From positions 62,001 to 126,000 of the forward strand of contig CANJKZ010000406.1 in the NCBI GenBank assembly GCA_947471745.1: 64,000 bases of DNA. Reading direction: 5' to 3'. The notes under the pieces were generated by a model. The model ran no database searches, was not told where the DNA came from, and saw only the letters and a list, made by a program, of their open reading frames with translations. Shown piece by piece: positions 11,633 to 24,417 of this stretch (position 1 is the stretch's first letter; each line of letters opens with the position of its first letter). Position numbers and translations under genes: made by a program. The stretch is from Closterium sp. Naga37s-1. Taxonomy: Eukaryota > Streptophyta > Zygnematophyceae > Desmidiales > Closteriaceae.

Positions 11633-14600
11633 ATGGCCGCTGCCGTTTCCGCGGCTCGCCTACCCACGACTCAAAGTCGTGCAAACCAGGAATCCACTTT
11701 GCGACATAACCGCCGTAATTGTAGCAGTCGAGCCTCGTCACCTTCAGCTGGTCTCCAGGCGGACCCCCCCCGCTCCCCACGACTCCTGCACACCCCGCAA
11801 CACCCGCACACCCCGCAAGAGCAGCACACCCCGCAACACCAGCACTGCCAACTGCAGCAGACCACGCCACCACGTGATCAGCGGCGCCACTCTTTCTCCG
11901 CCGCGCACGCCCCGCCGCCGCCGTACATGGCGCATCGACAAGTATCGGAGGCAAGCTCGCTCGTCGGACACGCGCCGAGTGACGTTTCCGCGGACGCTAC
12001 TGAAAGGGAGGAGACAGAGTTCGCGCAGCAGAAGCAGCAGGAGCAGGCGGAGCAACAGGAGTTAATCCAAACATCACCGTGCACGTCAGGTCCCCGCGCC
12101 ATCCTCCCGCACATCAGATCCAACTCCGCCCTTGCCGGTTGCGAAGACGATTCTTCCGCGTTTTTTCTCCGCGCGCCGACCCTCTCCCCCGCGCCTCTCC
12201 CCCTCTCGTCTCCTGCGCCTCCCCCTCTCTCCTTTCCCGCGCCTCCCCCCCTCTCCTCTTCCAACGGCGGAAGCCCAAAACTGTCGGCGACGCAGGAGGC
12301 GGCACTCTGGTCGGCGCGCTTCGACTGGAATCAGTTCCATAGGTCCCTGGTAACGGCCGGCGCGGGGGGAGCGGCGGGCGCGGCAGGCGTGGCGGTTGGA
12401 AGCCTAAACCGCGCATCACCGGGTGTTGCGACAAATGATTCCGCAACTGCTGCTGATGTTGAAGCCAATATCGGCGGTGCTTCTGGCCCGCGGCGATTCA
12501 GTCGCGTCGGCATCACCCGCGCGAGTACCGCCGCAGCAGACGTCCCAGAGGTTGTCGCAGCCCCCACAGCTCCTAATTCTCGCGGCGGCGGGAATCGCGG
12601 CGACGAAGGCAGTGGAGGTGGTGGCGGGAGTGGCGGCGGTAACGGCAGATCCGCTACCGGCGACGGCCGTCGAGGCTCGGTGAAAGGCGCCGCGACGCAT
12701 CGCCGCTGCTGCTCGTTAAGTACGGTCGTGAGCACGCACCTTCCGAGCTCGCGTGTCGGAGTCGCGAGCGCACACCTCACGGCTGTAGCGGAAGTCACGA
12801 GCGCACAAGTTCCGTTGACCGCGCAAGTCACGGGCGCGGATGTTCCGACGGACCAGCTGGTCACGACGGGCGCGCAAACCACGAGCGCGCAAAAGGCGCA
12901 ACCGGATGAGCCCGCCGCGCCCAAGTCCCCATCTGCGCCGCGGCGGCGCTCGCCGCCAACGTCGCCTTCATCCGCGCTGTCGCTTGTGCTCCTGCCCACC
13001 GCTTCTTCTTCAATTTCAACCAGCAAACAACTTCCGCGAGCCGCCTCCGTAGCGACTACTACCGGCGGCGCCAGCGGCGCCAGTGGCGTTCTTACGTCGC
13101 CGCGTCGACCGGGGATTGCGGGCCCTCCGCCGACCGTGCGGCGCAAAACGGTTCCGCGAACGCAATCCGCGGACTCGGTGCGCGGGGGTGGGGAAGGGGT
13201 TGCGCAGGTGCAGGTGCAGGTGCAGGTGCAGGCGCAGGCTACGGTGCTGGCGCAAGGGGGAGGGGTCGCGCAGAAAGTTCCGCAGGCATCCCCGCGGGGA
13301 ACCAAGCCAGCGCAGCAGGCGGTTCGGCAGGAGTTGCAAATTCAGAATCTGGTCACTTCAAGTCTCAAGGGTAATTCACCCTTTTTTGTTGCAACTTCCG
13401 CTGGGGGTAATTCCCCTTCTGCTAGTTCTACCTGCAGCAGCCCAGCCGGAACTTCCCTTCCCTCCCCCAGGATCGCCCTCCTTTCGCCAAGACTGCCCTC
13501 CTCCAATCAGAACAACTCGAACGCATTTAGCCTCAATAAGAGCAGCCCCGCTCCTCTTACAATTTCCACTTCCCCAATAGATGTTTCCCCTAACGGAAGT
13601 ACGAACTCCTCTGCTTTTGAAGGCTTTTCTCCCCGAGATACCACCTCCCCTGGTATAGCCTCCCCAAAACCACTGCTAACCTCCCCTAGAATGGGTTTCA
13701 CCTCCCCCAGGACAGGTATGACGTCCCCCAGGACAGGTATGACCTCCCCCAGGACAGGTTTCACCTCCCCCAGGACAGGTATGACCTCCCCCAGGACAGG
13801 TATGACCTCCCCCAGGACAGGTATGACCTCCCCCCGGACAGGTATGACCTCCCCCAGGACAGGAGGAGGTGCAGCCGCTGCTGTCGTGCGGCTGGGTTCC
13901 AGTGCAGGGGGGCCGAGATTAGGGTTTGTGGATTGGGCTGGTATCAGCAAGACAGGAAAGGGTGTTGCTGCTGCTGGAGCAGGAGCAGCAGGAACAGCAG
14001 GAGGAGGAGCAGGAATAGCAGCAGCAGGTGCAGCAGCAGGAGAAGGAGGAGGAGGAGGAGGAGGCGGAGGAGGAGGAGGCGGAGGAGGAGGAACAGCAGC
14101 AGCAGCATCAGCAGCAGCAGGAGCTGCAGGAGTAGCAACGAGGGCCCGGAAGGACAAAAGTCGGCATCACCACAGGACAATGTCTCACACTCCTCCCGCC
14201 TACCCAACCACGCCCAATCTCTCACAACCGCATTCAACCGCCTCAAAGCACCTTCATCGCCCGCCCATACCCCTTACAGGCGGTTTACCCCCTACAGGTT
14301 TTTTTAGCCCCCAGTTTTCCCCTGATCTGCTCCTTCATACCCCTGCTGTTGCTGCCGCTGCTGGTGCAACTGCTACAGGGGAAACTTCCAGGAACTTCTT
14401 CAGACGCTCCGCTTCATCTCCCAACCTCCTCCTCCCTCCCCCTTCTCCTTGTTCCTCCTCCTCCCCTCCCCTCCTCCCCCAATCTTCTTCTCTCTGCTCC
14501 GCTTACACTTCCGTACACTCCCCCCCTTCCCCTGCACTATCTCTCCCTCCTTCATCCCCTTCCCCCATCTCCCCTCCTTTCCCCTCCCCTTCCTTTTCGG

Positions 14601-15387
14601 ATGCGTCAAACCCAACGAGCACGTCACCGTTGTCCACGTCAGCAGTGTCCACGTCAGCGCATCCGGAGGGGGGTTTTCAGGCGCCTCAGAATTCGGAAGA
14701 GGCGGCAGCGGTGGCAGCAGCTTCGGCGGTGGTGAGTGCAGGTGGAGGGGCGATAGATGCACTGCAAGCAGCTGCTGCTGTGATATCCGGAGCATCAGGA
14801 GGAGGAGCAGCAGCAGCAGCAGCAGCAGGAGGAGGAGGAGAAGGGGTAGGAGAAGGAAGAAGAGGAACAGCAGCAGTGTCAGCAGCAGCAGGAGAGGCAA
14901 CTTCAAGGGCTTCATTTCGCCGAAACGCCCCTGCACCTATCCTGGTGCCCACACCATCCCATCCCCACGCACTTTCTGCTCCCAGCCCTAGAACCCTGCC
15001 TTCTCCTGCCAAACCTTCTCCTCGCGCTTCCCTTCCCAGCCCTGGAGCTTCCGGGCCTGTGCTGCAGGCTCGGTTCCCGAGCCCAAGCCTGGCTGCCCGG
15101 CCTCCCCGCACCACCTCTCCTGTGGTTCGGTTCGCCGTTCCTGAAGCTTTTGCCGAGGCAAGAGGTGGAGGTTTGTCAACCAAACAGCAGCAAGCTTCAA
15201 CAGAGCAGCAGAAGGGACTGTCGGAGCAGCAGCCATCAATGGATCGGCAGAAGCAGCAGCAGAGACAGGAGGAAGGAGGAGGGAGATCAGCAGCACATGG
15301 TATCAGAAAAAATGCAGCGTCGGCAAGCCCTCGACGAGTCAGCTTCGACTGGCAGCAGCAGCAGCAGCAACAGCCGCACCCGCACCC

Positions 15388-15444
<57 letters not shown>

Positions 15445-17698
15445 CCCGCAGCAGCAGCAGCAGCAGCAGCAGCACCCGCAGCAGCAGCAGCAGCAGGACC
15501 CGCAGCAGCAGCAGCAGCAGCACCCGCAGCAGCAGCACCCGCAGCAGCAGCAGCAGCAGCAGCAGGAGGCTGTGTGTGTAGCTGAAGATTTGGCATCATC
15601 TTTTGCGTCGGCATCAGGCTCGGCAGCAGGTTCGGTACCAGTGTCACGATCACACGCGGCAAACCACCAGCCTAGCCCAAGGCGAGTGACTTTTGATGCA
15701 CAGCTCAAATCACCAAGCCCACGACGGGTGAGCTTCGATGCGTATTTGAACAAATCTCCGAGCCCAAGGCGTGTTAGCTTCGACGCAACTCAGAAGTCAC
15801 CCAGCCCAAAGAGTGTAAACTTTGAATCGAGTCACAAATCACCCAGCCCGAGCCGAGTGAGCTTTGATGTGAACGCCAACAGGTCTCCGAGCCCAAGGAG
15901 TGTCAGCTTCGGTGCAAACCAAACCAAATCCCCGAGCCCAAAGCGTGTCAGCTTTGACAAACTTGTAGAGGTGGTGACTCTGGTTCGGAATGAGGAGGAG
16001 GAGGAGCGAGACGAGGAGAAGGCGAGAGAGGAGGAGAAGCTGCGGTTGCAGCAGCGTGGGGGTGCTGCTTGGGGGAGGGTTCGTGTGGCTGGGAGGGCTA
16101 CTGCTGCTGGCGTTGCTGCTGCTGTTTCTGGTGGTGCTTCTGCTGCTGGTGCTGCTGTTGCCGCTGCTGCTGTTAGTGGTGGTGCTGCTGCTGCTGCTGC
16201 TGCTGGTGCTGGTTCTCACGCTGCTTCTGGCCCTGCTGTTGCTGCCTCTAGACCAGTGGCAGTGAGTCCGATGAGGAGTGCACTCAAAGCAACGAGCCCG
16301 CCCTCTTCTTCTGCTTCCGCAGCTGCTGCAGCTAATGTTGACTCTGCTGCCGCAGATTCTGCTGCAGCTTCTGCTGCAGCTTCTGCTGCCGCTTCTGCTG
16401 CCGCTTCTGCTGCCGCTTCTGTCACAACTTTTGCCTACTCTTCCTCTTCTGCTGCTCCTCTTGCTATTCCCGATTCAAGTTCAAGCGACACAGATACGAG
16501 CAGTATTTGCAGCAGCAACCACAGCAGCAGCAGTAGTGGTTACAGTAGCAGCGGTGGTGGGAGCAGCAGCAACGGAAACAGCAGCAAAAACAGCAGCAAA
16601 AACAGCAGCAGAAAGAGCAGCAGAAGCAGTGGCATAGACAGTGGGAGTGGAGCAGGCAGTAATGCTGGGAGTGCTGGTGGTGGTGGTGTTTTTCTGTCAG
16701 GCGCAATCCCTGCCAGTCCGCGCCGGGTCACTTTCCCTCATATGCCCACTGGGAGCGAAAACCCACACAGCACTGCTTCTCACCGCAGTCCACCGCACTG
16801 CAATGCATCCCACACAGCTTCTCATGCAGCCATCCCCGCCAGTCCGCGCCGAGTCACTTTCCCTGATATGCCTACTGGCACTGAACTTACTCACCACCAT
16901 GCAACTGGGTCTAACTCACCTCACCAGAACGCACCCCACAATAACGCACCTCACCATACTGCATCCCACTCAGTTTCTCACACGGCACCCCACACACCCC
17001 CATACACAGTTCCCCACACAGCCCCACACACCCAACTGCATGCAAGTTCCCACAACCCCACAGGGAGCACTCAGGAGATGATGAAGATAGAGCGCATTCC
17101 TCTTCACCACAGTACACCTCACCACACGCCTCCTGACCACATTACACCTCACCACACGCCTCCTGACCACATTACACCTCGCCACACTCCTCACCACCAC
17201 ACGTCACCAATCCCAAGGAGAGTCAGCTTCAGCGAGCCCATGGGAGTGACTGTGACACCAGTTTCTGACGCGCCTCGAAAGCCGTCCCCAATCCCCAGGA
17301 GAGTGAGCTTCAGTGATTCTGTCCCACTGACCCCTGAAAATGGCTTTAAGTCTGCTGCTGCTGCTGCTGCTGCGACCGAGGCGACAGGGGCAACAGGAGA
17401 ATCAGCAACACTACCAGCTCCAGCAGCAGCAGCAGGGACAGTAGTGGTACTAGTAGCACCAGAAGCAGCAGCGCCAGAAGCAGCGAGACCACCACCACCA
17501 GTGGCAGCCGCACCAGCAGCAGTAACAGCAGCAGCAGCAACAGTAGCATCCGCAGCAGCAGCAGCTGGGCCGCTGGCCGTTGTTCCTCCCAGTCCCAGGA
17601 GAGTTAGCTTCTGCAAGATGGTTGAAGTGCGGGTGTACTGGGAAAGGGACGACGGATGCCGTGCGGAGGAGATTTACGGAGGCAAGAAAGAGGGATGA
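11633..17698 (+). CDS. Giant disordered protein with thirteen RVxF-type PP1-docking motifs (2021 codons)
   Basis: A single open frame of 2021 codons starts at ATG 11633 (CCCATGGCC context) and stops at 17696-17698. It is almost wholly low complexity: a Ser/Pro/Ala-rich N-terminus, nine SPRTG repeats at residues about 683-744, poly-Gly near 810, poly-Gln with His-Pro breaks at about 1240-1311, then poly-Ala and poly-Ser. Against this background, thirteen copies of (S)PRR-V-(S/T)-F-like motifs stand out: one at about residue 1233, seven in a cluster at about 1348-1443, and five from about 1700 to the C-terminus (about 1988). RVxF is the classical docking motif for protein phosphatase 1, and RRVS also fits an R-R-x-S kinase site. 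The last copies of the two groups are followed by related tails (KLVEVVTLV and KMVEVRVYW). No catalytic domain is seen. Undetected in-frame introns are possible. Confidence 0.7.
15351..15565 (+). repeat. CAG-rich microsatellite coding poly-Gln
   Basis: Runs of CAG are interrupted by CCG/CAC (His-Pro) codons and encode about 70 residues of mostly Gln within the RVxF-repeat protein. It is a likely length-polymorphic site. Confidence 0.95.
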
Positions 17699-18996
17699 GA
17701 GAGAGAAGCTCCTCATGACCTCGAGTGAAGAATAGACTCCAAGGCAGGTAGATGCGTGGTCGGGTAATTCCTTCGTTCATCGTAGGCATGATATTAGACA
17801 GACACTGCAGTTTCTTGAAAGCATTTTGAAAGCTATAACCCGTGAGTAGGTTTAACTGAAGTTTTAGTTTCGGAACTTCTTCAATACCGATTTTTTGGTA
17901 TCGAGATGTGCATTTTCGTCAACGTCACACCTTTGTCCGTGCCCCTCTCGCCCGCCCGATACTCATGCTGAGTCGGACAAAGAGACAATGTCAAGTCTTC
18001 TTGCACGATTGACCTTGCTGCCCTCGTGGACCATGGTGTGACGTGATGACACCACAAGAAAACAAGTGTTACGTCTTGATAAGGCGCGGCATTTTTCACC
18101 TGCCCAATTACGAGGGCGAGGCAGCATGCCTATCGAACCACCACGTTGACATTTTCGAAATACATTTCCACACTCTAATATTGTGATAATTCCAGCTTGG
18201 AAGCAATATGTACGATTTCCTTGTCCCAGCGAAACACGAGGAGCATTGGCTAGTGCTCACATATTTTGCAGGGTATGTATAAAACTAGAAATACAGCCAA
18301 GAGCAGCAGATATCAGCACGGGCAGGACAGCAGCGGCGTGGCAAGAGGCCTGCACAGTTGAGGAGGCAGCATTGATTGGAAGATTGTCGATTGTGGTGCT
18401 GTACGGTTCCATGGATTGATGCGGTGAAGGGCAGGTGTAATGTAAACTCGCTGAGGATGCTGGCTTGAAGGGTGGGTGGTTGGTTGCTCGACATCACATC
18501 ACACGACGAGAGTCACGAGACACAGCCGCCCCTACGATACAGATCTGCAGTTCACAGTTGTAAAGTGGTTTACAACGGTAAACTGTGGTTCAGTAAACGT
18601 CTAGTGTGTTACAGAATGGTGTCATGTTCCATGCGCCGCCACCACCCCACTTCCTCCCCGCGCACTTTTTCCCAATTCTTCGTACTTGCCTTGATGTTCG
18701 ATTTGGGTGGAAACCAGCTCTTGCTTCCAGCTTCCGTCAGCACTGAGCAGCAGTGGTTTGGTGTCAATTTTTTCACATAGCAGTGGTTATGACCTTCTGC
18801 TTTACTACCTTCTTTAGAACTCGCCATGGCCGTGCTTTTCCGCCACACATGGTTCCAAACGCGTGACTTCTTCCAATAAAATGCAGCTTTTCCCTCAAGG
18901 CGTGAGCACTCGTGGCCGGGTACATTTGGGATTGCCCACGTGGCATTGCACACGTGGTTTACTAAGGTCTGGTTGAGCACGGAGCACGGAGCAACA
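17699..18996. other. Intergenic region between the RVxF-repeat gene and the pyrophosphatase-like gene
   Basis: I recognise no conserved protein here. ORFs of 60-120 codons on either strand show no family features. The sequence just before 18997 (GAGCAACAATGG) gives a good translation-start context for the next gene. Confidence 0.45.
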
Positions 18997-21900
18997 ATGG
19001 CGTCGAAGATTAAACGCGACGAGCACGCGGATGGAATCTCCGTCGTCGCTTTTGGTCCGGAAGGGACTCTCGCGCACCGTCGATTATTCTTCGATGACGA
19101 CTTTCAGATAGTTTCCCCCTGGCACGACGTACCGCACCGCGCCGCGGACGAAGGTTTTAATTTCCTCTGCCACACGCCGAAAGGCGCGTCCGCGATAGTC
19201 GAAGTCGCGAAAGACGAGGACTACAACCCTATTCGCCACGTGGCGCGAGACGGCGGCGCGGCGCGCTACACGGCAACTGCCACGTGGAACATCGGGATCG
19301 CGACGCAGACGTGGCAGGATCCTAAGGACGAATGCGATGTGGGGAACGGCCGGGTGTTGCCATTCGCCGGCGAGCCCGTACGCGTTATAGAGATCGGCGG
19401 CACGGTAGCGAAACCGGGACAGCTGTACTCGGTGAGGCCGCTGGGCGCGTTCGCGACGATTCGCGAAGACGAGGGGACGGTTTCGTGGACGGTTATCGCG
19501 CTTTCGTCGAACGACGCGTGGGAGCATCTGTTGAAGAATATGGCCGACCTGCAGCGAGAGAAGCCGGGCGAAATCGAACGACTGAAAAAGTGGCTGCTAT
19601 CAGGTACGACTACATTTTCGTCGGTTTTCGCTCAGTTCGCGAGTCTTCGCCACGCATGGCCAGAGCGAGAATGCTGTCGAGCGACGCGTGGGAGCATCTG
19701 TTGAAGAATATGGCGGACCTGCAGCGAGAGAAGCCAGGCGAAACCGAACGACTGAAAAAGCGGCTGTTAACAGGTACATTGATCGAAGCAAAATGCATTT
19801 TTTCTTTTGTTTCCATTATTTATTTCGTTGTTTTCTTCCAACGGTCACACGAATAAACCAACGCGTAACAATTAAGATACGAAACACTGCAAGAACACGC
19901 AATACTGATAAAGCGCCTCGATGTTTCATTGGTTACTGTTACTTGTGCATCATTGACTGGTAAGTCAGTCCCTGTCGAATATTGACTCCTCGCCCATACT
20001 GTCCTCCCCCCTTTTCCCCTTTTCCCCTTTGACCGGCTCGCAAGGCTGCCGTCGTTGCCCTATCCGCCGTTCACGCCTGCCAGGCGTATGGATGGACCTC
20101 CTCTCACTCAGCCTCTTGAGGCGCTGCAAAAGTTGCCCTATCCGCCGATCATGCCTGCCAGCCGTATGGACCGCCTCTCACTCAGCCTCCCCGTGTGTCT
20201 CCCAATTCCCTTCTTTCCTTCTTCCCTTCTTCCCTTCTCCCCGTCCTCCGCTCTCTGTGCAGCCGATTCATCCCATCCCACATCCCTAGGGTTCAACGAG
20301 CAACCCCAGCCGCGCAAAGCCGCCGTCGCCGCCCTATCCGCCGCCCACACCGCGTGGAAAGCCAAACGCGACGTCCTGGCTCGCTTCCCGAACCTGGACC
20401 TCCCGTCTGGCGACGACGTCGAAGCTCCTCCCGAGCCTGAGGTGCTCCGGGAAATCTGGGAGCCTACTATAGAGTGGTATTTAGACGAGGCGGGAACTAC
20501 TATGGAGGAGTGTATTAAAGCCGCACATGGGTTAGGTTCTCATGGGGGAAGCAGCACACGTGGGGGGGGGATACCTCATTCGTCTTCTGGCCTGGGGGAA
20601 GGAATAGTGCACACAGTGGGGGGTATTGCAAGCACCGTTGGGGAATTACGCGGAAGCTTCGCTCATTCCATCAGCAAGGGGGTTAGCAGCAGCAGGAAGG
20701 GGCTAGTCGGCGGAATCACCCACACGGTAGGGGGTATTGCGGATATCGGCGGGGGAATTAGGGGGGGGATTAAGGGCGCGGTGGGGGGGATTGGGGGGGC
20801 GGTGGGGGGAATAGGATCACGCCTGGGGAAGAGCAGGAAGGGCATGGGCAGCATGGGTAAGGCAGGGAGACATGGAGAGGAAGAGGCAGAATGGGAGATC
20901 TCGGCACCCGAAACCAGCAGCACCATCAACAGCAGCAGCAGCATCAGCAGTGGCGGTGGTGGTGGGGGTGGTGATGGTAGTGGTGGCGGTGGCGGTGGTG
21001 GTGGTGGTGGGGGTGGGGGTAGTGACAGCGAGAGCAGCAGCAGCAGCACCCCCAGCAGCGGTGCTACCAACGAGGATCTGCAACTAGTTAAGAACAACGC
21101 TGCGTCTTTCTCAGGGTCTTCCTTTGCTAAGACCCACTCGGGAAAAATAGGAGGCTCTTTCGCTGCAATAGGAGGGGGGCTTTCGAAGATTGGTGGGGCG
21201 GCTAGCGGGCTAACTAATGCCGTTTCATCTGCTCGTGGGAAAGCCGTTTCATCTGTTGGGAGTACGGTTTCATCTGTGAGAGGAGCGGTGGGAGGAGCAG
21301 TGTCAACTGTTGGTGGGGCGGTGGGAGGGGCTGTTACAACTGTGGGCGGTAAGGTTGGTGGTGCAGTTACAACTGTTGGTGGCGCGGTGGGAGGAGCTGT
21401 TACAACTGTTGGTGGTAAGGTTGGTGGTGCGGTGACAACTGTTGGTGGGGCGGTGGGCGGCGCGGTTACAACTGTTGGAGGGGCGGTGGGCGGGGCAGTG
21501 GGCGGGGCGGTTACAACTGTTGGTGGGAAAGTGGGTGAGGCGGTTACACGTGTGGAAGGAGCTGTGATGGGAGGTTCGGGAAGAGAACTAGGCTCGGTAG
21601 GGTCGGTAGGTTCGGCAGGGTCACTAGGCTCGGTGCAGGTGCATGGAGGCCGGAGGAACAAGCAGAGAGCAAGCCTCACCCTAACCAGGGGAGAGTTGGG
21701 GGGAGATGCAATGCCAGATGTAACGCCAGATGTAACTTCAGATGTAACGTCAGATGTAGTTTCAGATGTAACTTCAGATGTAACGTCAGATGTAATGTCG
21801 GACGAGGGGGGGGATGAACCGGCGGGCGGGGAGGAGGTGAAGGAGGTGGTGCGGGAGGAAGCTTCCAAGAAGACGCTGCACGCAGTCTCACGCACACCCC

Positions 21901-22268
21901 CACGCACCCCCCCGCCTCGCTTGACCATTCAGAGCAACTCAGGAGGTGGGTTTGGTGAGGAGGAGGAAGAGGAGGAGGAAGTGGAAGGGGAGGAGGAAAT
22001 GGAAGGGGAGGAGGGAGGCGAGGAGGAGAAGCGGGTGGTGGGAGAAGAAGGTGGGGAGGGTGGTCATCACCCCCCCACTCTCTATGAGAGCAACCAGCAG
22101 CCTGAGGGCCACCACAGCAGCAATCATCGCGACAACAATCGTCGGGACAGCCAAGAGCACAATAGCTATCACGACGACCATCACCACCACCACCACCACC
22201 ACCATCGACATCACCACGGCTTGCACTTGCCGCACTTCTTTCCCCGCAGCCCCAAGCGCAGCCCAAAA

Positions 22269-22310
<42 letters not shown>

Positions 22311-23995
22311 GCAACTGGGGAAGCAGGAGCAGCAGCAGGACCCTCACACCAGTTGGCAGCACCACCTTCTTTCTCCTCCCACCCACCTCTTTCCGAATCT
22401 TCAGGGTCGGGCGCCGAGCCTTCCCCCCGAATCTGCATCCCAGTCTGCAGGTCCGCCGACGAGCCTCCCGCCAAGGCTCGGACTCCCCGAGCCAGGCTGC
22501 TTGGTCTGGCGCCTCTAAGCCCCCTGAGGGGGGGGATAGGCGGCCGGAGAGGAGGAGGAGAGGGAGAAGGAGGGGGAGTGGGAGGTGGAGGGGGAGTGGG
22601 GGAAGGAGGGACGAGTTCCGGTTGGGGGGATGGGGAGGGGGCTCAAGTGAGTGAGGGGTTGATCAGTCCCAGGTATGGTAGCCAGGTTCCTAGCCATGCG
22701 GGGAGAAGAAGCCCTGGTCACGGGGGAAAGAGCCCGAGGAATCTCATTGCTAGTGCGTGGAGCAAGCTGAAAAGCCCCAGGGGAAGAGATAAAGGAGGGG
22801 ATAAGGGAAGTCATCAGTTTATGTCCGAGGTGGCTTTAAACAGCCCGAAGGAAGGGGATAAGGGAGGGGATAAGGAAGGGGATAAGGAAGGGGATAAGGG
22901 AGGAGATAAGGAAGGGGATAAGGGAGGGGATAAGGGAGGGGTTAAGGGAGGGGATAAGGAAGATAAAGGAGACAACAGGGAGAAGCGAGGGAATAAGGAA
23001 GGTACAGGGGATACGGGAGGGTTTAAGAGCGGTGCAGAGTTTCGGAGCATGCAGGGCGAGCAGCAGCAGCACTCTAGCTGGAGTGAACGCAGCAGTACCA
23101 CTCCTTTCAGCCCCACTGCTGCTAGTGCCAGGCCCAGAAGCCCCTCTAGAAGCATCTTCGCTAAGAGGCCTAGAAGCTCCTCCGGGAGCATCTTTGCTAA
23201 AAGCCCCACCGCGAAAAGCCCCGTTAAAAGCATCTTCGCTAAAAGCCCGAACGCCAGAAGCCCCGTTGAAAGCATGTTCGTTAGAAGCTCGTCCAACCCG
23301 CATGCTAAAAGCCCCTCGCTTCATAGCCCCACCGGTAAAAGCCCCTCTAGAAGCATCTTCGCTACAAGCAAATTCGCTAAGAGCCCTCGGCCGGTCAGCC
23401 CGCTGTGTGAACACCCGTTGCCTAAGAGTCTCAGCAGGAGCAAGAAACGAGAAATTTCCTTCAGTCCTGAAAGGGAGCACACAGGAGAGTTTTCCTGGGC
23501 TTATGAAAGGGAGGAGAAGGGAGGGAGTCTTCCCGAAGCAAGAGAGGGGCCCGAGGGGGGAGGGATGGGTGTTGAGAAGGGAGGTGGGGAAGAGGGGATG
23601 GGAAGTGGTGACGAGGGAGGGGGAGTTGGGGAGTGTGTGAAGGAGGGGGGTTTGAGTGCTGTTGATGCTGCTGGGGTTGCTGCTGCTGCTGCTGCTTCGA
23701 CTGCTGCTGCTTCGACTGCTGCTGCTTCGGCTGCTGCTGCTTCGGCTGCTGCTGCTTCGGCTGCTGCTGCTTCGATTGCTGCTGCTTCGGCTGCTGCTGC
23801 TGCGGCTGTGGCTGTTGCTGGGGAGAAGGCGGAAGAAGGGGAGAGCAAGGAGGGGGTGATGATGAGGATGATGCCACACACGCAAGAAGCTGATGTTGTG
23901 GTATCAGAGCGGTCGCAGGACGGGTATACAGAGCAGAAACAGACGGAGGAGGAGCAGCAGGAGCAGCTGCAGGAGCAGCTGCAGGAGCAGAAGGA

Positions 23996-24061
<66 letters not shown>

Positions 24062-24380
24062 ACGGGCGGTAAGAGAGGCGGCCAGGCCACAAAGGGTGCG
24101 GAAAAAGCACATGGGCGCGGCGCTGGCAGCGCACACGCACCAGCTGCTGCTGCTGCAACAGGAACGTTTACAACAGCATGAGAGGCAGCAGACGCACCAG
24201 CTGCTGCAACAGGAACAGCAGCAAGAGAGGCAGCAGCAGGAGCAAGAGAGGCAGCAGGGAAAATTTCAGGAGGGGCAAGGGCAGGAGCATGAGACGCCAC
24301 ACATAACTGCAAGTGCGGATTTGGGGAGTGAGGTAGGAGCGAAACACGGGCAAGAGACTGAGCAAGAGAGGGAAAGGGAA

Positions 24381-24417
<37 letters not shown>

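Noticed and set aside
14686-15753. 355-codon - strand ORF with poly-Cys
   Set aside because: It is the antisense of the poly-Gln and Ala-rich coding region; poly-Cys/Ala/Leu is expected from CTG/GCT/TGC repeats.
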